A DNA stretch of 23,819 bases from Elysia marginata (taxonomy: Eukaryota; Mollusca; Gastropoda; Plakobranchidae): contig BMAT01013986.1 of the NCBI GenBank assembly GCA_019649035.1, forward strand, positions 69,960-93,778. Direction: 5' to 3'. Positions 9,641-19,188 of this stretch are shown here, piece after piece. The notes below the pieces were generated by a model that saw nothing but the letters and a program-made list of their open reading frames with translations, had not been told where the DNA came from and searched no databases. Made by a program: the position numbers and the translations under genes. The number at the start of each line of letters is the position of its first letter. Positions within the stretch are counted from its first letter, which is position 1.

Positions 9641-10305
9641 TGATGGCTATTGCTGAACTGTCCAGGGTAGCAGACAGACATGGAGAATTCCCAATTTTTA
9701 TGGATAATCCATGGGTTAACGTACAAGCCGTGATCTGCATGCGATGACGGATAGCAGGAGAAAGATACTGGACCCGTTATCCAGGTTTGATTAAAGGGAG
9801 AGATTGAAATAAAACAATGGCGCACTCAAGAAGAAGAGGTAATTGCTACTATTATGGTAGTTATACTGACGTCCTGTGAGCTTCTCAAACTCTCTCATAC
9901 GGGAAGAAGAGTTCGTACAAGTTTTAGCCCAATACCAAAAGCGATAGAAGAAAAGATATTTGATTACATGTAAATGATGGATACAGATTTATAAACGTGT
10001 TTGTTGGAAGATGGGTAAAAAGTGGGATACGAACGAGTTCACAGATCAATCAGTAGAATAAGAATAGTTTATTGTCTAAATATAAAAACACATTGGAAAC
10101 TTATCTTTTCAGCACATTAAAAAAGCAGTTAAGTATGTATATGAGTTAACATACATGTAATGATTAAAATACAAATTAAACCAATCAGGTAAAAATGTAC
10201 ATACCACACATAAGTAAAAACATAAACACCATATCTCTTAGTAGATACTAAGTAGGTACAGTATAGAACGTAATTATTATACATAAATGGGTAGGTAGAA
10301 AGAAA
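9641..10305. other. Anonymous spacer
   Basis: No gene recognised. GATTAAAGGGAGA at about 9789-9801 recurs exactly near 16870, consistent with a shared short repeat. Confidence 0.4.
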
Positions 10306-10330
10306 GAATGATAGATAGATAGGTAGATAC

Positions 10331-10377
<47 letters not shown>

Positions 10378-10437
10378 NNNNNNNNNNNNNNNNNNNNNNN
10401 NNNNNNNNNNNNNNNNNNNNGATAGATAGATAGATAT
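10306..10437 (+). repeat. (GATA)n array interrupted by the N gap
   Basis: GATA tetramers run up to the gap at 10378-10420 and resume immediately after it, so the gap lies wholly inside the array. The true array length is unknown. Confidence 0.95.
10378..10420. other. Assembly gap (43 N)
   Basis: Run of 43 N inside a tetranucleotide array. The real missing length may differ. Confidence 0.99.
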
Positions 10438-10531
10438 TAATTAAAGATCTACCTTCCTATGTCATGAGTCTAGGCATAGTGTTGAGCAATAATGTTAAGC
10501 ACTTTATTATTGCAAATGCACAATTACTTTT

Positions 10532-10542
10532 ATAGATAGATG

Positions 10543-10592
<50 letters not shown>

Positions 10593-10640
10593 AAGATAGA
10601 TAGATAGATAGATAACAATAGAGAAACAGATAGATAAACA
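10532..10640 (+). repeat. (GATA)n array
   Basis: Nearly pure GATA units to about 10614, then decayed units (GAAACAGATAGATAAAC). Confidence 0.95.
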
Positions 10641-11142
10641 AAAAAAATATATAAATTGGTTGTTTGACAGTCAGAGGAATTGAGAGATATAATTATGTTA
10701 GCATCATATAACATAAAATTGCGTCTTAAACTCACTCTCTTGAATTTCACGGTTTACAGCATTCGTCAGATGCCTTGATAAAGTTGCATAGAAGATTCAA
10801 GTAATATGGAAATACAGAAAACCATGTTAAGCGCTCTGCTTTTGTGTGGAAGGCATAGCAACTGAAACTATAGACAGATATAAGAGTTTAAAGAATATCA
10901 AATAGATATAGAGTTAGATAGTTAGATAGACAGTGTTGTTTTTAGTGTGCATTATAATGCCCAGTTCTTCTTCATCTATTGTTAAATTCATTTTCACGCA
11001 ATTAGGATTGATTTGTATAGTAGCTCCTCCGTTAATGAAGGGTGACAGTTGCTGATGTCAAACGTTATCATCTTGTATGTATTTTTATCATTGTGTAGCG
11101 ACGAAATTTAAAGTAAAATCTAGATTTCACACACAGATCAAT
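10641..11142. other. Spacer between GATA arrays, with a decayed GATA patch
   Basis: Unique-looking AT-rich DNA. Degenerate GATA-type units occur around 10872-10932. No gene seen. Confidence 0.5.
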
Positions 11143-11184
11143 AAATAGATAGACAGATAGAAAGATAGATAAATAGATAGATAA

Positions 11185-11261
<77 letters not shown>
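11143..11261 (+). repeat. (GATA)n array
   Basis: About 120 bp; the last 80 or so are almost perfect. Confidence 0.95.
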
Positions 11262-11510
11262 CAATTTTATCATTTAACTGTTCGAAACAGTAAAGAACTA
11301 CTGTATAAGTGACTTTTCATGAGATATTTTTTCTACGTCCTAACTTACATCACAGCTTTTAGTATTCTTTAATGAAAATACATAATTGTGCCTTGTATTT
11401 TCTTTTTATTTGATTTTTAATGCTTATCCATCGCTTTACATGCATAATATGTCATGCACCTGCTGTTTGCTCTTCTTTGACATTTCAAAATAATATTTTA
11501 CATTGTTTTG
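11262..11510. other. Anonymous AT-rich spacer
   Basis: No feature seen between the GATA and CT arrays. Confidence 0.4.
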
Positions 11511-11511
11511 T

Positions 11512-11542
<31 letters not shown>

Positions 11543-11756
11543 GTCTCTCTCTCTGTCTCTCTATCTATATCTATCTCTCCATCTTCCTCTCTCCGTCCCT
11601 CTGTGTGTGTCTCTCTCTGTCTCTCGCGTTCTCTCTTTCCTCCTCTCTCTTTCTAGTTTTCTCTCTTAATCTCTTCTTCTCCCTCGTCTCTCACTGTCTC
11701 AGTCTGAAGCTCTCGCTATCTTTCTCTGCTTCTCTTTCGCTTTCTCTCCGTCTGTG
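11511..11756 (+). repeat. (CT)n-rich low-complexity tract
   Basis: Imperfect CT dinucleotides with CTGT, CTAT and TTCT variants. The Leu/Ser frames across it are compositional. Confidence 0.9.
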
Positions 11757-12650
11757 AAACTCGGGAAAATCGATTGCTAAATAGGAGAACGAATTTTTGC
11801 AGAGGATAAGTCGCAAATAACGAGGCAAGGAAAACGAATTGCGAAAAAAGTGCAGGAAAGAGAGAAAAATAAAATGAAATTTTTCAAATGAGAGATTAAT
11901 GTCCATTTTTTAGCATCTTGTTTGAAATTCTAATGAGTTGATGATTTTCCTGATGCTAAAAGGAGAAGCCATAGTTCTGTTGAGATTTCACAACGTATAG
12001 AAATTCCGCAGTGTATAGTGCGACAGTGTCTCCCTGGATAATATGCACGGAAATTACCTCTCCTATTACACGATATTCTCTAACCTATCCCCCCTCCTCT
12101 TTCTTTTTAACTAGTTGCTTTTACCTTGGTCATTTGTGCCTCTAGTTTGTCTTATTGTTCCTTCGTTCGACCCTCCCCTTCCCTCTTCTCCCCTATCCCG
12201 CCCTGCCTTTTTTTCCTCTCTTTAAATCACTTCCTCCTCTCAATCTTTGCGCTTATTGTTTATCACCTTTTAACTCTTAGTTTGTGCACAGACAATTTCA
12301 AAAACAATCTTCATTGCCAGAGACTTCTCACAGCCCAAATATTGTTACTCTTTTTTCTGTCTAAACCACTGAAAACAGAGTTAACTATTTCCCGTTTATC
12401 TCATCTCAGTATTCTGGTTTTTACCTTGACTACCAACTTCCTTAGAAAAGATAATCATAAAAAATAATAATAATAAGGAAGTTATTTTCTAGCGGATCTT
12501 CCTACATGTAGATTTGAAGCTTTTTACAATAGTCTGTCTACCCAAACAAACAATGCTGACATAATGACAATTTCGTACAAAATATACTCCATCAACAATT
12601 CGAACAAAGAGAAGAAAAACAAAAGACGCATGTACAAAATTAAAGAAAAA
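11757..12650. other. Anonymous; pyrimidine-rich at 12060-12250
   Basis: A pyrimidine-rich core (CCCTCCCCTTCCCTCTTCTCC) lies in otherwise unremarkable AT-rich DNA. The 12126-12467 frame opens on a TTG in this tract and is not a credible gene. Confidence 0.4.
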
Positions 12651-12659
12651 AGCGATATA

Positions 12660-12900
12660 CATTGACCATCGGTAGTTCGATAAGTTTATCGAGACAAACT
12701 AACTCAGGTCTTCATTAAGTCGTGAACAAATATGTTTTTAATAGAGTCTTAAACTGATTTACAGACGTAGCCTCCCTGATAGAAAGAGGAAGGGCATTCT
12801 AAACTACTGATGCACATTGTAAAAAGGCTCTATTGCCGTCTTTTCTTGAAGATAAAATACATGGCAGACAAAGCTTATAATTATTTTAAAACTTATGCAC
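12660..12900. repeat. Possible interspersed-repeat fragment, unclassified
   Basis: The block around CTCCCTGATAGAAAGAGGAA and GGGCATTCTAAACTACTGATG resembles, from memory, noncoding parts of retrotransposons seen repeatedly in invertebrate genomes. No border, domain or second copy is visible here, so this rests on recollection alone. Confidence 0.2.
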
Positions 12901-13890
12901 AGAATTAGAAAGAGAAACACAAGCATAAACTAAGATAAAACAATACACGTTATAATGACGTATTATTGGAGATTCAGTATAGACTTTGATGCTGAAGTTC
13001 AAACTCAAACACAAAAGAAGCACAATAAAATCATCCAGACCATACAGAAGAAGTATAGCAAGTTTGTGTCACTCACTCTCCCCGTCCTTCTAACTCTCTT
13101 AATCTTTCTCTAACTGTGTATGTCTGCCTGTCTGTCTGTCTCTCTCTCTGGGTACACAAGCTGGAAGACTACCTCACCCTCCTCCTCCCCATATTTCGTT
13201 CTCGCCTTGCTCTTTCAAAATTGAACTTTGAAGTACATGATTGTATAGAGCTTTTTTATAATTGACGAATGATTTGTTTGTTGATATTTTTTTGTTGTTG
13301 ATTTTTTTAAATTTGTGTCAATGAACTTTTATACTGAATTAACCATTAACTCAGTTTTTAACGAATTCATACGAGTGAGGATTTGTATTTTTCACAATAC
13401 AGAGTGTTATTATTTTGAAGCATATCTTACTCTGTGTCTTTGTAGCACTCTCGACGTCAAAATTGAGAACGAGAAAAATTTTTTATGAAACATCTATGTT
13501 AGTTCTTTTTATAGAATATTGTTTCATATTTTTTTACTACACAGCCGTAATAAAGGCCCTACAATCCATCGCCAGTAGGCATTACAGATTATTAAAGATA
13601 AGATCTACTTAGTTCAATTTAAAACTAAACTAAGATAGATCAGTAGAGAAGTCATGCTGCTATTCTTTGTCTCCTGTTAACTGTTCGGCTTTCTCGCTGC
13701 GTGGGCTTAGCTTCTGTACAATATTATCCCCAGAAGGAGATTCTGTACCCGGGCATGTATCGACAACTTCATAACCTAACCATTCCCAAAACACACAGAG
13801 TGTGAAAGCTTGTACCAGATCCCACCAGCTCGAGGTCACGTGTTAAGCTTGCCCCCTGTATGATGGACTGAAACTGTCAACTTCTGACAT
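12901..13890. other. Anonymous spacer with a short (CTGT)n/(CT)n run
   Basis: A short CTGTCTGT/CTCTCT run lies at about 13122-13149. No gene or mobile element is recognised in the rest. 13680-13880 is somewhat richer in GC. Confidence 0.4.
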
Positions 13891-13904
13891 GCGCACAAGG
13901 TTGG

Positions 13905-14045
13905 GTGCTCGGTGAGCGGTTAGAAGATAGTGCGCGGGTTCGCACCTTCGACATCCCTGTCGACAGCATGGGACGGTGTCGGATTGTCTGGCATGTCATC
14001 ACCGCAGTATATAATACCTCTGTACACACCAGACAAATTGATGCT
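13905..14045 (+). mobile_element. tRNA-derived SINE fragment (third family)
   Basis: An A-box-like TCGGTGAGCGG (13909-13919) followed by TTAGAA, and a B box GGGTTCGCACC (13936-13946), lie only 27 bp apart start to start, so the anticodon region is partly deleted. The tail with CGACATCCCTGTCGAC, GGCATGTCATCACCGCAGTA and CACACCAGACAAATTG has the look of a SINE body. The right limit is uncertain. The minus-strand frame over it is a by-product. Confidence 0.5.
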
Positions 14046-14118
14046 TTTTCTATTGGACTGTTGCCTGAACCTTAACAATTGGTTAGAGTAGTTCAATTCC
14101 ATTTAGAAACAAGAAACG

Positions 14119-14587
14119 CTACTACTACTACTACTACTGCTACTACTACAACTTATACTGCTACCACTACTACTAGGCCTACTGATACTACTACCACTAC
14201 TACTACCACTTTTACTACTACTGATACTACTACTATTACTACAACCACTACTACTACTTTTACTACTTCTACTACTACTACTACTATTACTACTACTCCC
14301 ACTACTGCTGCTACTACTACTACTGGTTCTACTACAACTACTACTACTACTACGACTACTACTATTACTACTACTACTACTGATACTACTACTACTACTA
14401 CTGATACTACTACTATTACCACTAGTACTACTGATACTACTACTACTACTGATTCTACTACTACTACCACTACTACTATTAGTACTGATACTACAACCAC
14501 TACTACTACTGATACTACTACCACTACTACTACTACTGATACTACTACTACTACTACTACCACTACTACTACTGATACTACTACTGA

Positions 14588-14633
<46 letters not shown>

Positions 14634-14678
14634 GATACTACTACTACTACTACTACTACTACTACCACTACTACTACT
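14119..14678 (+). repeat. (ACT)n array, 560 bp, with regular GAT interruptions
   Basis: ACT trinucleotides with repeated replacement of one unit by GAT, together with CCA, ATT and TTT variants. The frame at 14079-14759 reads as Thr with periodic Asp, but (ACT)n has no stop in any plus frame and the upstream part has no signal peptide. It is best called a microsatellite. It is the same repeat, in the same orientation, as 5734-6075. Confidence 0.95.
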
Positions 14679-14695
14679 GAGACATATTTCTCTTA

Positions 14696-14917
14696 CTATC
14701 TTGACATTTCTTCGAAATTCAATGGTTCATCACCCTCGGGAGTATGGAGCTTAGTATAATCAGCATAAAGGTGAAGCAGTGTTTTATCTTTGTCTACTAT
14801 GTCAGCAATGCTTCCGGTGTTAAGTGTAAAGGGGACATAAAAATACCCTTGTGGTACCGGTTCGCCGGAAAACAAGGGTGTATTGTTATCCCAGTAACCA
14901 TGTTGATTGATACACAT
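14696..14917 (-). pseudogene. LINE reverse transcriptase fragment, decayed (CR1/L2-like)
   Basis: The minus-strand frame carries two non-LTR reverse transcriptase landmarks in the right order: VPQG (residues 21-24, the B motif usually GVPQGS) and LHLYADYTKL (48-57, the catalytic C motif usually YADD). Between them lies GSIADIVDK, a typical spacing segment. The family would copy LINE RNA into DNA at the target site. Here the second catalytic Asp is Tyr, the stretch after VPQG is about two residues short, and the fragment begins and ends abruptly. In a neighbouring frame just upstream (to about 14970), RSQFVTV resembles the usual segment before VPQG, suggesting a frameshift. The (ACT)n array abuts its 3' end. 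Confidence 0.7.
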
Positions 14918-15012
14918 TGTAGTATGTCGGTCTGATAGTTAAGAAAGACCGTCACAAACTGAGATCTAGCAACAGACGAGACGAAAGGCAATACAAGGCA
15001 GTCAAGACGGAA

Positions 15013-15116
15013 CATGAACAGAGTAGGATTCGAACCTGCACTACTCGCCGGCAACCGCCGCCTTGCCCTACGAAAGACAAGAAGAACATACCACTGAGCT
15101 ACCCGCTTCTACAAAA
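15013..15116 (-). mobile_element. tRNA-like SINE head
   Basis: The minus strand reads GCGGGTAGCTCAGTGG, with an excellent A box TAGCTCAGTGG (15091-15101), and a B box GGTTCGAATCC (15026-15036). The boxes are about 65 bp apart start to start, longer than in a plain tRNA (about 44), and the acceptor arms pair weakly. I therefore call a tRNA-derived SINE and not a functional tRNA, though an intron-containing tRNA relic is not excluded. It lies just upstream of the LINE fragment on the same strand. Confidence 0.6.
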
Positions 15117-15219
15117 AATGGACGTTTCAGACAGAAGACCTTTCGCCTAGATCTCTGAGTGACTGGAGCGTTATGCTCGATAGGGGAAACCCCTAGTATG
15201 TTGTGTTGTAAGACCTAAA

Positions 15220-15511
15220 CCAACGCGATCTATAGTGCGAGCCATACCATCCAAATGTAAATAAACTTCTGTAAAAGTCTTAAATTGACCTATCCTATTA
15301 ATACTAGTAATTTAAAGTGAGTTAGAGCAACTGTAAACCGAAATATAGCCTACTCAGTGTGTTTTGGGCCGGCCCTAAACACATTGAGTGCTTTCCAGTT
15401 CGCAATTTTCCTAATTAACTTTAAAAGGTATAATTTGATACGTCTGTTTCAAAGATTTAAAAGAACTTGTTTACACTTGGATGGTTTGGCCCCTACTATA
15501 GATCGCGTTGG
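15220..15511. mobile_element. 292-bp palindromic foldback element
   Basis: The outermost 17 bp are perfect inverted repeats: CCAACGCGATCTATAGT (15220-15236) and its complement (15495-15511). A further 9-bp match pairs ACCATCCAA (15246-15254) with TTGGATGGT (15477-15485), with more similarity inward. At the centre, 15352-15370 and 15371-15389 pair at 17 of 19 positions around GGGCC|GGCCC, with no loop. The whole element is thus one large, partly decayed palindrome, typical of foldback or MITE elements. Possible duplicated flanks (GACCTAAA and GAACCTAG) are weak. A frame at 15357-15728 crossing the right arm is a by-product. The family is unknown. Confidence 0.75.
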
Positions 15512-16155
15512 CCTGAACCTAGGCCACCGCACTCAGACCGGAACCAAGCGAGAGCAGATTCTCCTATCTCAAAACATGATGATATGCATCACAGATGTGG
15601 CTCATGATCGACTGTGTGAAAATCAGTGTTCATTCAGGTGTTTTGCTGCCGATCATACGAAGTTTGACATTATGAACACGCAGCAATGCTGTTTCAGTAC
15701 TAGAGTGTTTCCTGTTTTGAGACTTTAAAACGGTCGCAAAGTTTTATTTTGCAATGCGTTTCATTACTCTTTCACTGCGTAGTTATTCGATAAGCTTCAA
15801 GCGAAACAAAGTATTATTTTTACATTAGTCAGTGGGTTTTAAAGCTTTCTTTATCATGAGATATTTTAGAAAAACGCAGAAAGAGGGGCTAGTTTAATAA
15901 AAGTAATTCGTTTTCTCTATACACACGCTTTTAAGACGTGCATTGGTAGACTGCGTGATTTATACAACACCCCATCCACAAAAATGATCTGGTTCCCAGA
16001 GAGGCGCAATGAAAACCGAATTAACTTCTTAACTCACTGAGAAGTGCATGCTTCCAGGATACTGACATTATTTCCCGTTCCTTACCAGGTACTCTTTTAA
16101 CATTCTGAATATTTATATTGCAAAGATCCTTTTCCAACGACTTAATCAAGTTAAT
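15512..16155. other. Anonymous spacer
   Basis: No gene or repeat border recognised. Confidence 0.4.
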
Positions 16156-16159
16156 GCTG

Positions 16160-16236
16160 ACCTTCCAAGTCGTGGCTCGAACCCCTCACGTCTCGGTTCG
16201 AGGGCCGCGTCTATACTGCTGCACCACGACGCACTA
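16160..16236 (-). mobile_element. tRNA-like SINE head (another family)
   Basis: The minus strand has an A box TGGTGCAGCAG (16216-16226) and a B box GGGTTCGAGCC (16174-16184), 42 bp apart start to start. The T-stem does not fold properly, so it is a relic. No body or tail can be delimited. Confidence 0.5.
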
Positions 16237-16739
16237 CTGAAAATAGTATTTTTAATTTCGTATTTGTCTTAATACAAAACTTTAAAAAAGCAACAGCAAA
16301 TAGATAGCCCGAAGCAAAACGAAAAACTTGCACAAAGAGTGTGCTACAACAGGGCACTCGTAACACATGTGTTGCAATCATAAATGTAAGTAGCCCTTGC
16401 TGTTATCTATGTGTCTATCTAGCTAGATATCATTTATCTGTCTGTCTATCTTTGTATCTTTAATCAGCAACACTCCATACTCCTTTAACTCTCGCTCCCA
16501 TCCTTTTCTCTTTTGGGTGATTTTAACCCGATTCATACTATATAATTATATTCCATTATTCATCTCCTTTTCATGTATTACGATGACAACAAAAAGAACA
16601 ACAATAAAAGCAACACTAATGCCACCAACATCAGCTCAAAAATGTCAGATGTATACCACCTTGATAGCACCCGAGTCAACTTCTTTAGACACAGGCGGTG
16701 TTTTGTGGGTAATGTATCTCTCCCCTGACCCACAATCCC
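16237..16739. other. Anonymous spacer with short TCTA/TCTG repeats
   Basis: Imperfect CTATCTA/CTGTCTGT units lie at 16401-16458. The open frame at 16517-16747 has no recognisable domain, and I do not call it. Confidence 0.4.
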
Positions 16740-16891
16740 CTACCTAAGCCAGGGCACAGGAAATCTTGCTGCTAAGTCGCGGGATTCTTCCTCCTCCCAA
16801 GAATCGTCAGCCGGAAGTGCGCAAAGCTAGACATCCGGTAGTGGTGGCGTCGGTTGGGTTATCTCCATGATTAAAGGGAGACAATAAGGCG
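16740..16891 (+). promoter_or_regulatory. CpG-rich patch with two ETS-type sites, candidate promoter
   Basis: In AT-rich surroundings this stretch holds many CpG dinucleotides. CCGGAAGTG at 16811-16819 is a textbook ETS/GABP site, and ACATCCGGT at 16831-16839 is its relative on the other strand (ACCGGATGT). Paired ETS sites close upstream of a start codon are common in TATA-less housekeeping promoters. A short upstream ATG at 16866 opens a six-codon frame before the ATG at 16892. The CpG content could instead come from an old repeat: TTATCTCC and GGGAGACAA form an inverted pair at 16859-16884. Confidence 0.3.
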
Positions 16892-16944
16892 ATGGCCTCT
16901 GTCGCTGGTTTTTATTGTGTTTTGTGTTTAGGTTTGCTTCTTGT
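16892..16944 (+). CDS. Candidate first coding exon (signal-peptide-like)
   Basis: The ATG at 16892 has a good context (G at -3 and G at +4). The frame reads MASVAGFYCVLCLGLLL, a short N-terminus followed by a hydrophobic stretch, as in a signal peptide or membrane anchor. After 17 codons plus two bases, GTGAGA at 16945 is a reasonable splice donor; without splicing the frame stops one codon later. Together with the CpG/ETS patch this would make a plausible 5' exon of a secreted or membrane protein, with the remainder downstream and not identified. The whole proposal is inference from weak signals, and chance is a real possibility. Confidence 0.18.
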
Positions 16945-16950
16945 GTGAGA

Positions 16951-17840
16951 ACATCGGTTTTTGAATTGTTTCACTGCTTTTTAAAAATATAATTACACCA
17001 TGGTTTTTTTTCCTGGTGTGTTTGTCTTTCTTATTATTCCTCCTCCTCCTCTCTCTCTCTCTCTTTATCTCTTTTTTTTTCTCTTACTTTCATCATTTTT
17101 TTGTTTTTTAATTATACCTTTTTGTTCTTATATTTTGTCCACCAACGTACCAAACTCACCGAAATTAGTCTTTCGTGGGGTTATTAGATGTCTGTAGGTT
17201 TGCCAGTCTTTATGCTAATCCGTATAAGCCAATGTGTCTATGTCTCCGATTTTTTTTAAAAGCAAATATCCATTGCGTGCTATGATTTATCAACATTTTT
17301 TTGAGTCTACTAAAAAGAAGATTTGTTTCGCCTGTTTTAAATTATAATTTACCTGTTTTTAGTAACCCTATGTAACCTTACCTAATTGACTCTGTTAAGG
17401 AAAATGAAGGGAAGAAAAGAGAAGGGGGGGGGGGTTGTGTGAGCAGGATGGCTTAAGAGAAGTGCATGTGTTTGTTGTTGGTTAAGTTCGAGAAAGAGAG
17501 AAAGAGCGAGAGGGTCAGAAAGAGAGAGAGCATGTGAGATAGAAAGGAATGCGTTTGTGGATGTATGAGAAAGACAACTTTTGTTTCATTTAATATCGTT
17601 ATTCTTTATAAGTGTACTTTACTATAATATGCATTAATGTTTAAAGTATGTCAGCCTGACTGAGCATTTATCATTTTCAATACATGAACTTGAACATAAT
17701 TATGTATAACTTTGTATTCACTGAATAAACTTTAAATGCATTGAATTTGACTGTTCATGCTGTGGCAAATTCCCTTGTTCTAGATCTACAGGTGTATAGA
17801 TTTTACAGATTCAAATATGCTGCATTCAGTATTGGTACAA
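16951..17840. other. Anonymous; short CT and GA runs, possible poly(A) signal
   Basis: Contains a (CT)n run (about 17045-17065), a G10 run near 17427 and a GAGAGA patch near 17490-17530. AATAAA at about 17723, followed by a GT-rich stretch, could be a polyadenylation signal, but that hexamer is frequent by chance in AT-rich DNA. Confidence 0.35.
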
Positions 17841-17843
17841 TTT

Positions 17844-17870
17844 CATAATAACATCAATAATAGTAATAAA

Positions 17871-17908
<38 letters not shown>

Positions 17909-18097
17909 TAATAATAATAAAAATAATAATAATAAAAAAAATAAAAATAATACTAAAAAATTTAAAGATTATAATTAAAATTATAATGATGATGATAATA
18001 ATGATGATGATAAAAATAATAATAATAATATAATAACAATAATAATAATAATAATAATGATAAAAATAATAATAATATTAACAATAATAATAATAAC

Positions 18098-18134
<37 letters not shown>

Positions 18135-18331
18135 TTAATAATATTACTAATAAAAATTATAAAGATAATAATAAAAATGATAATAATAATGATGATGATA
18201 ATAATAATAATACCACAAAACAAAAATATTAATATAACAATAATAATAAAAAAAATAATAATAATAATAATAATAAAATAATAATAATAATAACAATAAT
18301 AATAATAACAATAATAATAATAATAATAATG

Positions 18332-18400
<69 letters not shown>

Positions 18401-18401
18401 T
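17844..18401 (+). repeat. (AAT)n trinucleotide array, about 550 bp
   Basis: AAT units with AAAAAT, GAT and AAC variants; the purest stretch is 18330-18400. Poly-Ile and poly-Tyr frames on the minus strand are by-products. Confidence 0.95.
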
Positions 18402-19050
18402 AGTGGTAATACCAACAACAACAATACTCGGAAGAAACTTATATTGCGCACAAAATCCACAATATGATGCCCTAAGGCGCTGAAAAAAAGCATACGAATT
18501 TAAACATTTCAAAGCAAACTTAGACTGTCCAAACGAAATTAATAACAATACAAAATTCCTTAGCAAGATAATTTTACTTACTAAAATTAAACACGCTTGA
18601 CGCTAAAATTTCTAATTCAAATTACAATTAACATGCAAACAAACGAGCGCATTATTTCAAAAGACTTGTTTTAGAACTTGCTGACAATGAGATAATGTCT
18701 TTAAAGAAATGTGCTTAATTGAATGAACTCATGACTTTCAGTTAAGTTGTTGTTTTTATCTTTTTTGGCCATTGAAAGAACAATGACATTGACAGTCACA
18801 CTCAGCCTTTGTAATGTTAAGACAGAATGATTATTTTTTTTCGTATTATGCGATCTGTTAAAACACCATGATCCAACCACAAGCGTAGAATAAGAAACTG
18901 GGAGAATGAAAAGCTATTGTACAGACCGGGAACTCTACTCGGTTAAAAACGGCACAGTGCAAAATCTTCAGCAATCTTTAGCGTATTGGTTTTCTAGAAA
19001 CAAGAAACTGCTTGGAATTTGACACTTCAATGTATTTACAAAAAAACTGA
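18402..19050. other. Anonymous AT-rich spacer
   Basis: No gene, repeat border or RNA-like structure recognised. Confidence 0.4.
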
Positions 19051-19141
19051 TCTCTCTCTTACTCTCTCTTTCTTTTTCTCTCTCCCTTGTCTCTATCTCT
19101 CCTTTTTTTCTCTCTCTCTTTCTTTTTCTCTCTCCCTTGTC

Positions 19142-19188
<47 letters not shown>

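Noticed and set aside
14079-14759. 226-codon Thr/Asp frame
   Set aside because: Same reason: all plus frames are open across (ACT)n, the flanks are short and unrecognised, and the 3' flank is a minus-strand LINE relic.
14846-14878. Hairpin CCCTTGT...CCGG-TTCG-CCGG...ACAAGGG as a structured RNA
   Set aside because: It lies within the decayed reverse transcriptase coding fragment, and only short stems separated by internal loops are involved; likely chance.
15013-15116. Functional tRNA gene
   Set aside because: The boxes are too far apart and the acceptor and T stems pair poorly; a SINE head fits better.
15181-15195. TAGGGG-AAA-CCCCTA hairpin as a histone-type 3' end
   Set aside because: It does not match the histone stem-loop consensus and no histone frame is nearby.
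15357-15728. 123-codon plus-strand frame
   Set aside because: Its first third crosses the right arm of the palindromic element and the remainder has no recognisable motif.
17722-17728. AATAAA as the 3' end of a gene starting near 16.9 kb
   Set aside because: The hexamer is frequent in AT-rich DNA and no exon connects it to the candidate first exon.
17981-18493. Poly-Tyr/poly-Ile frame on the minus strand
   Set aside because: By-product of the (AAT)n array.
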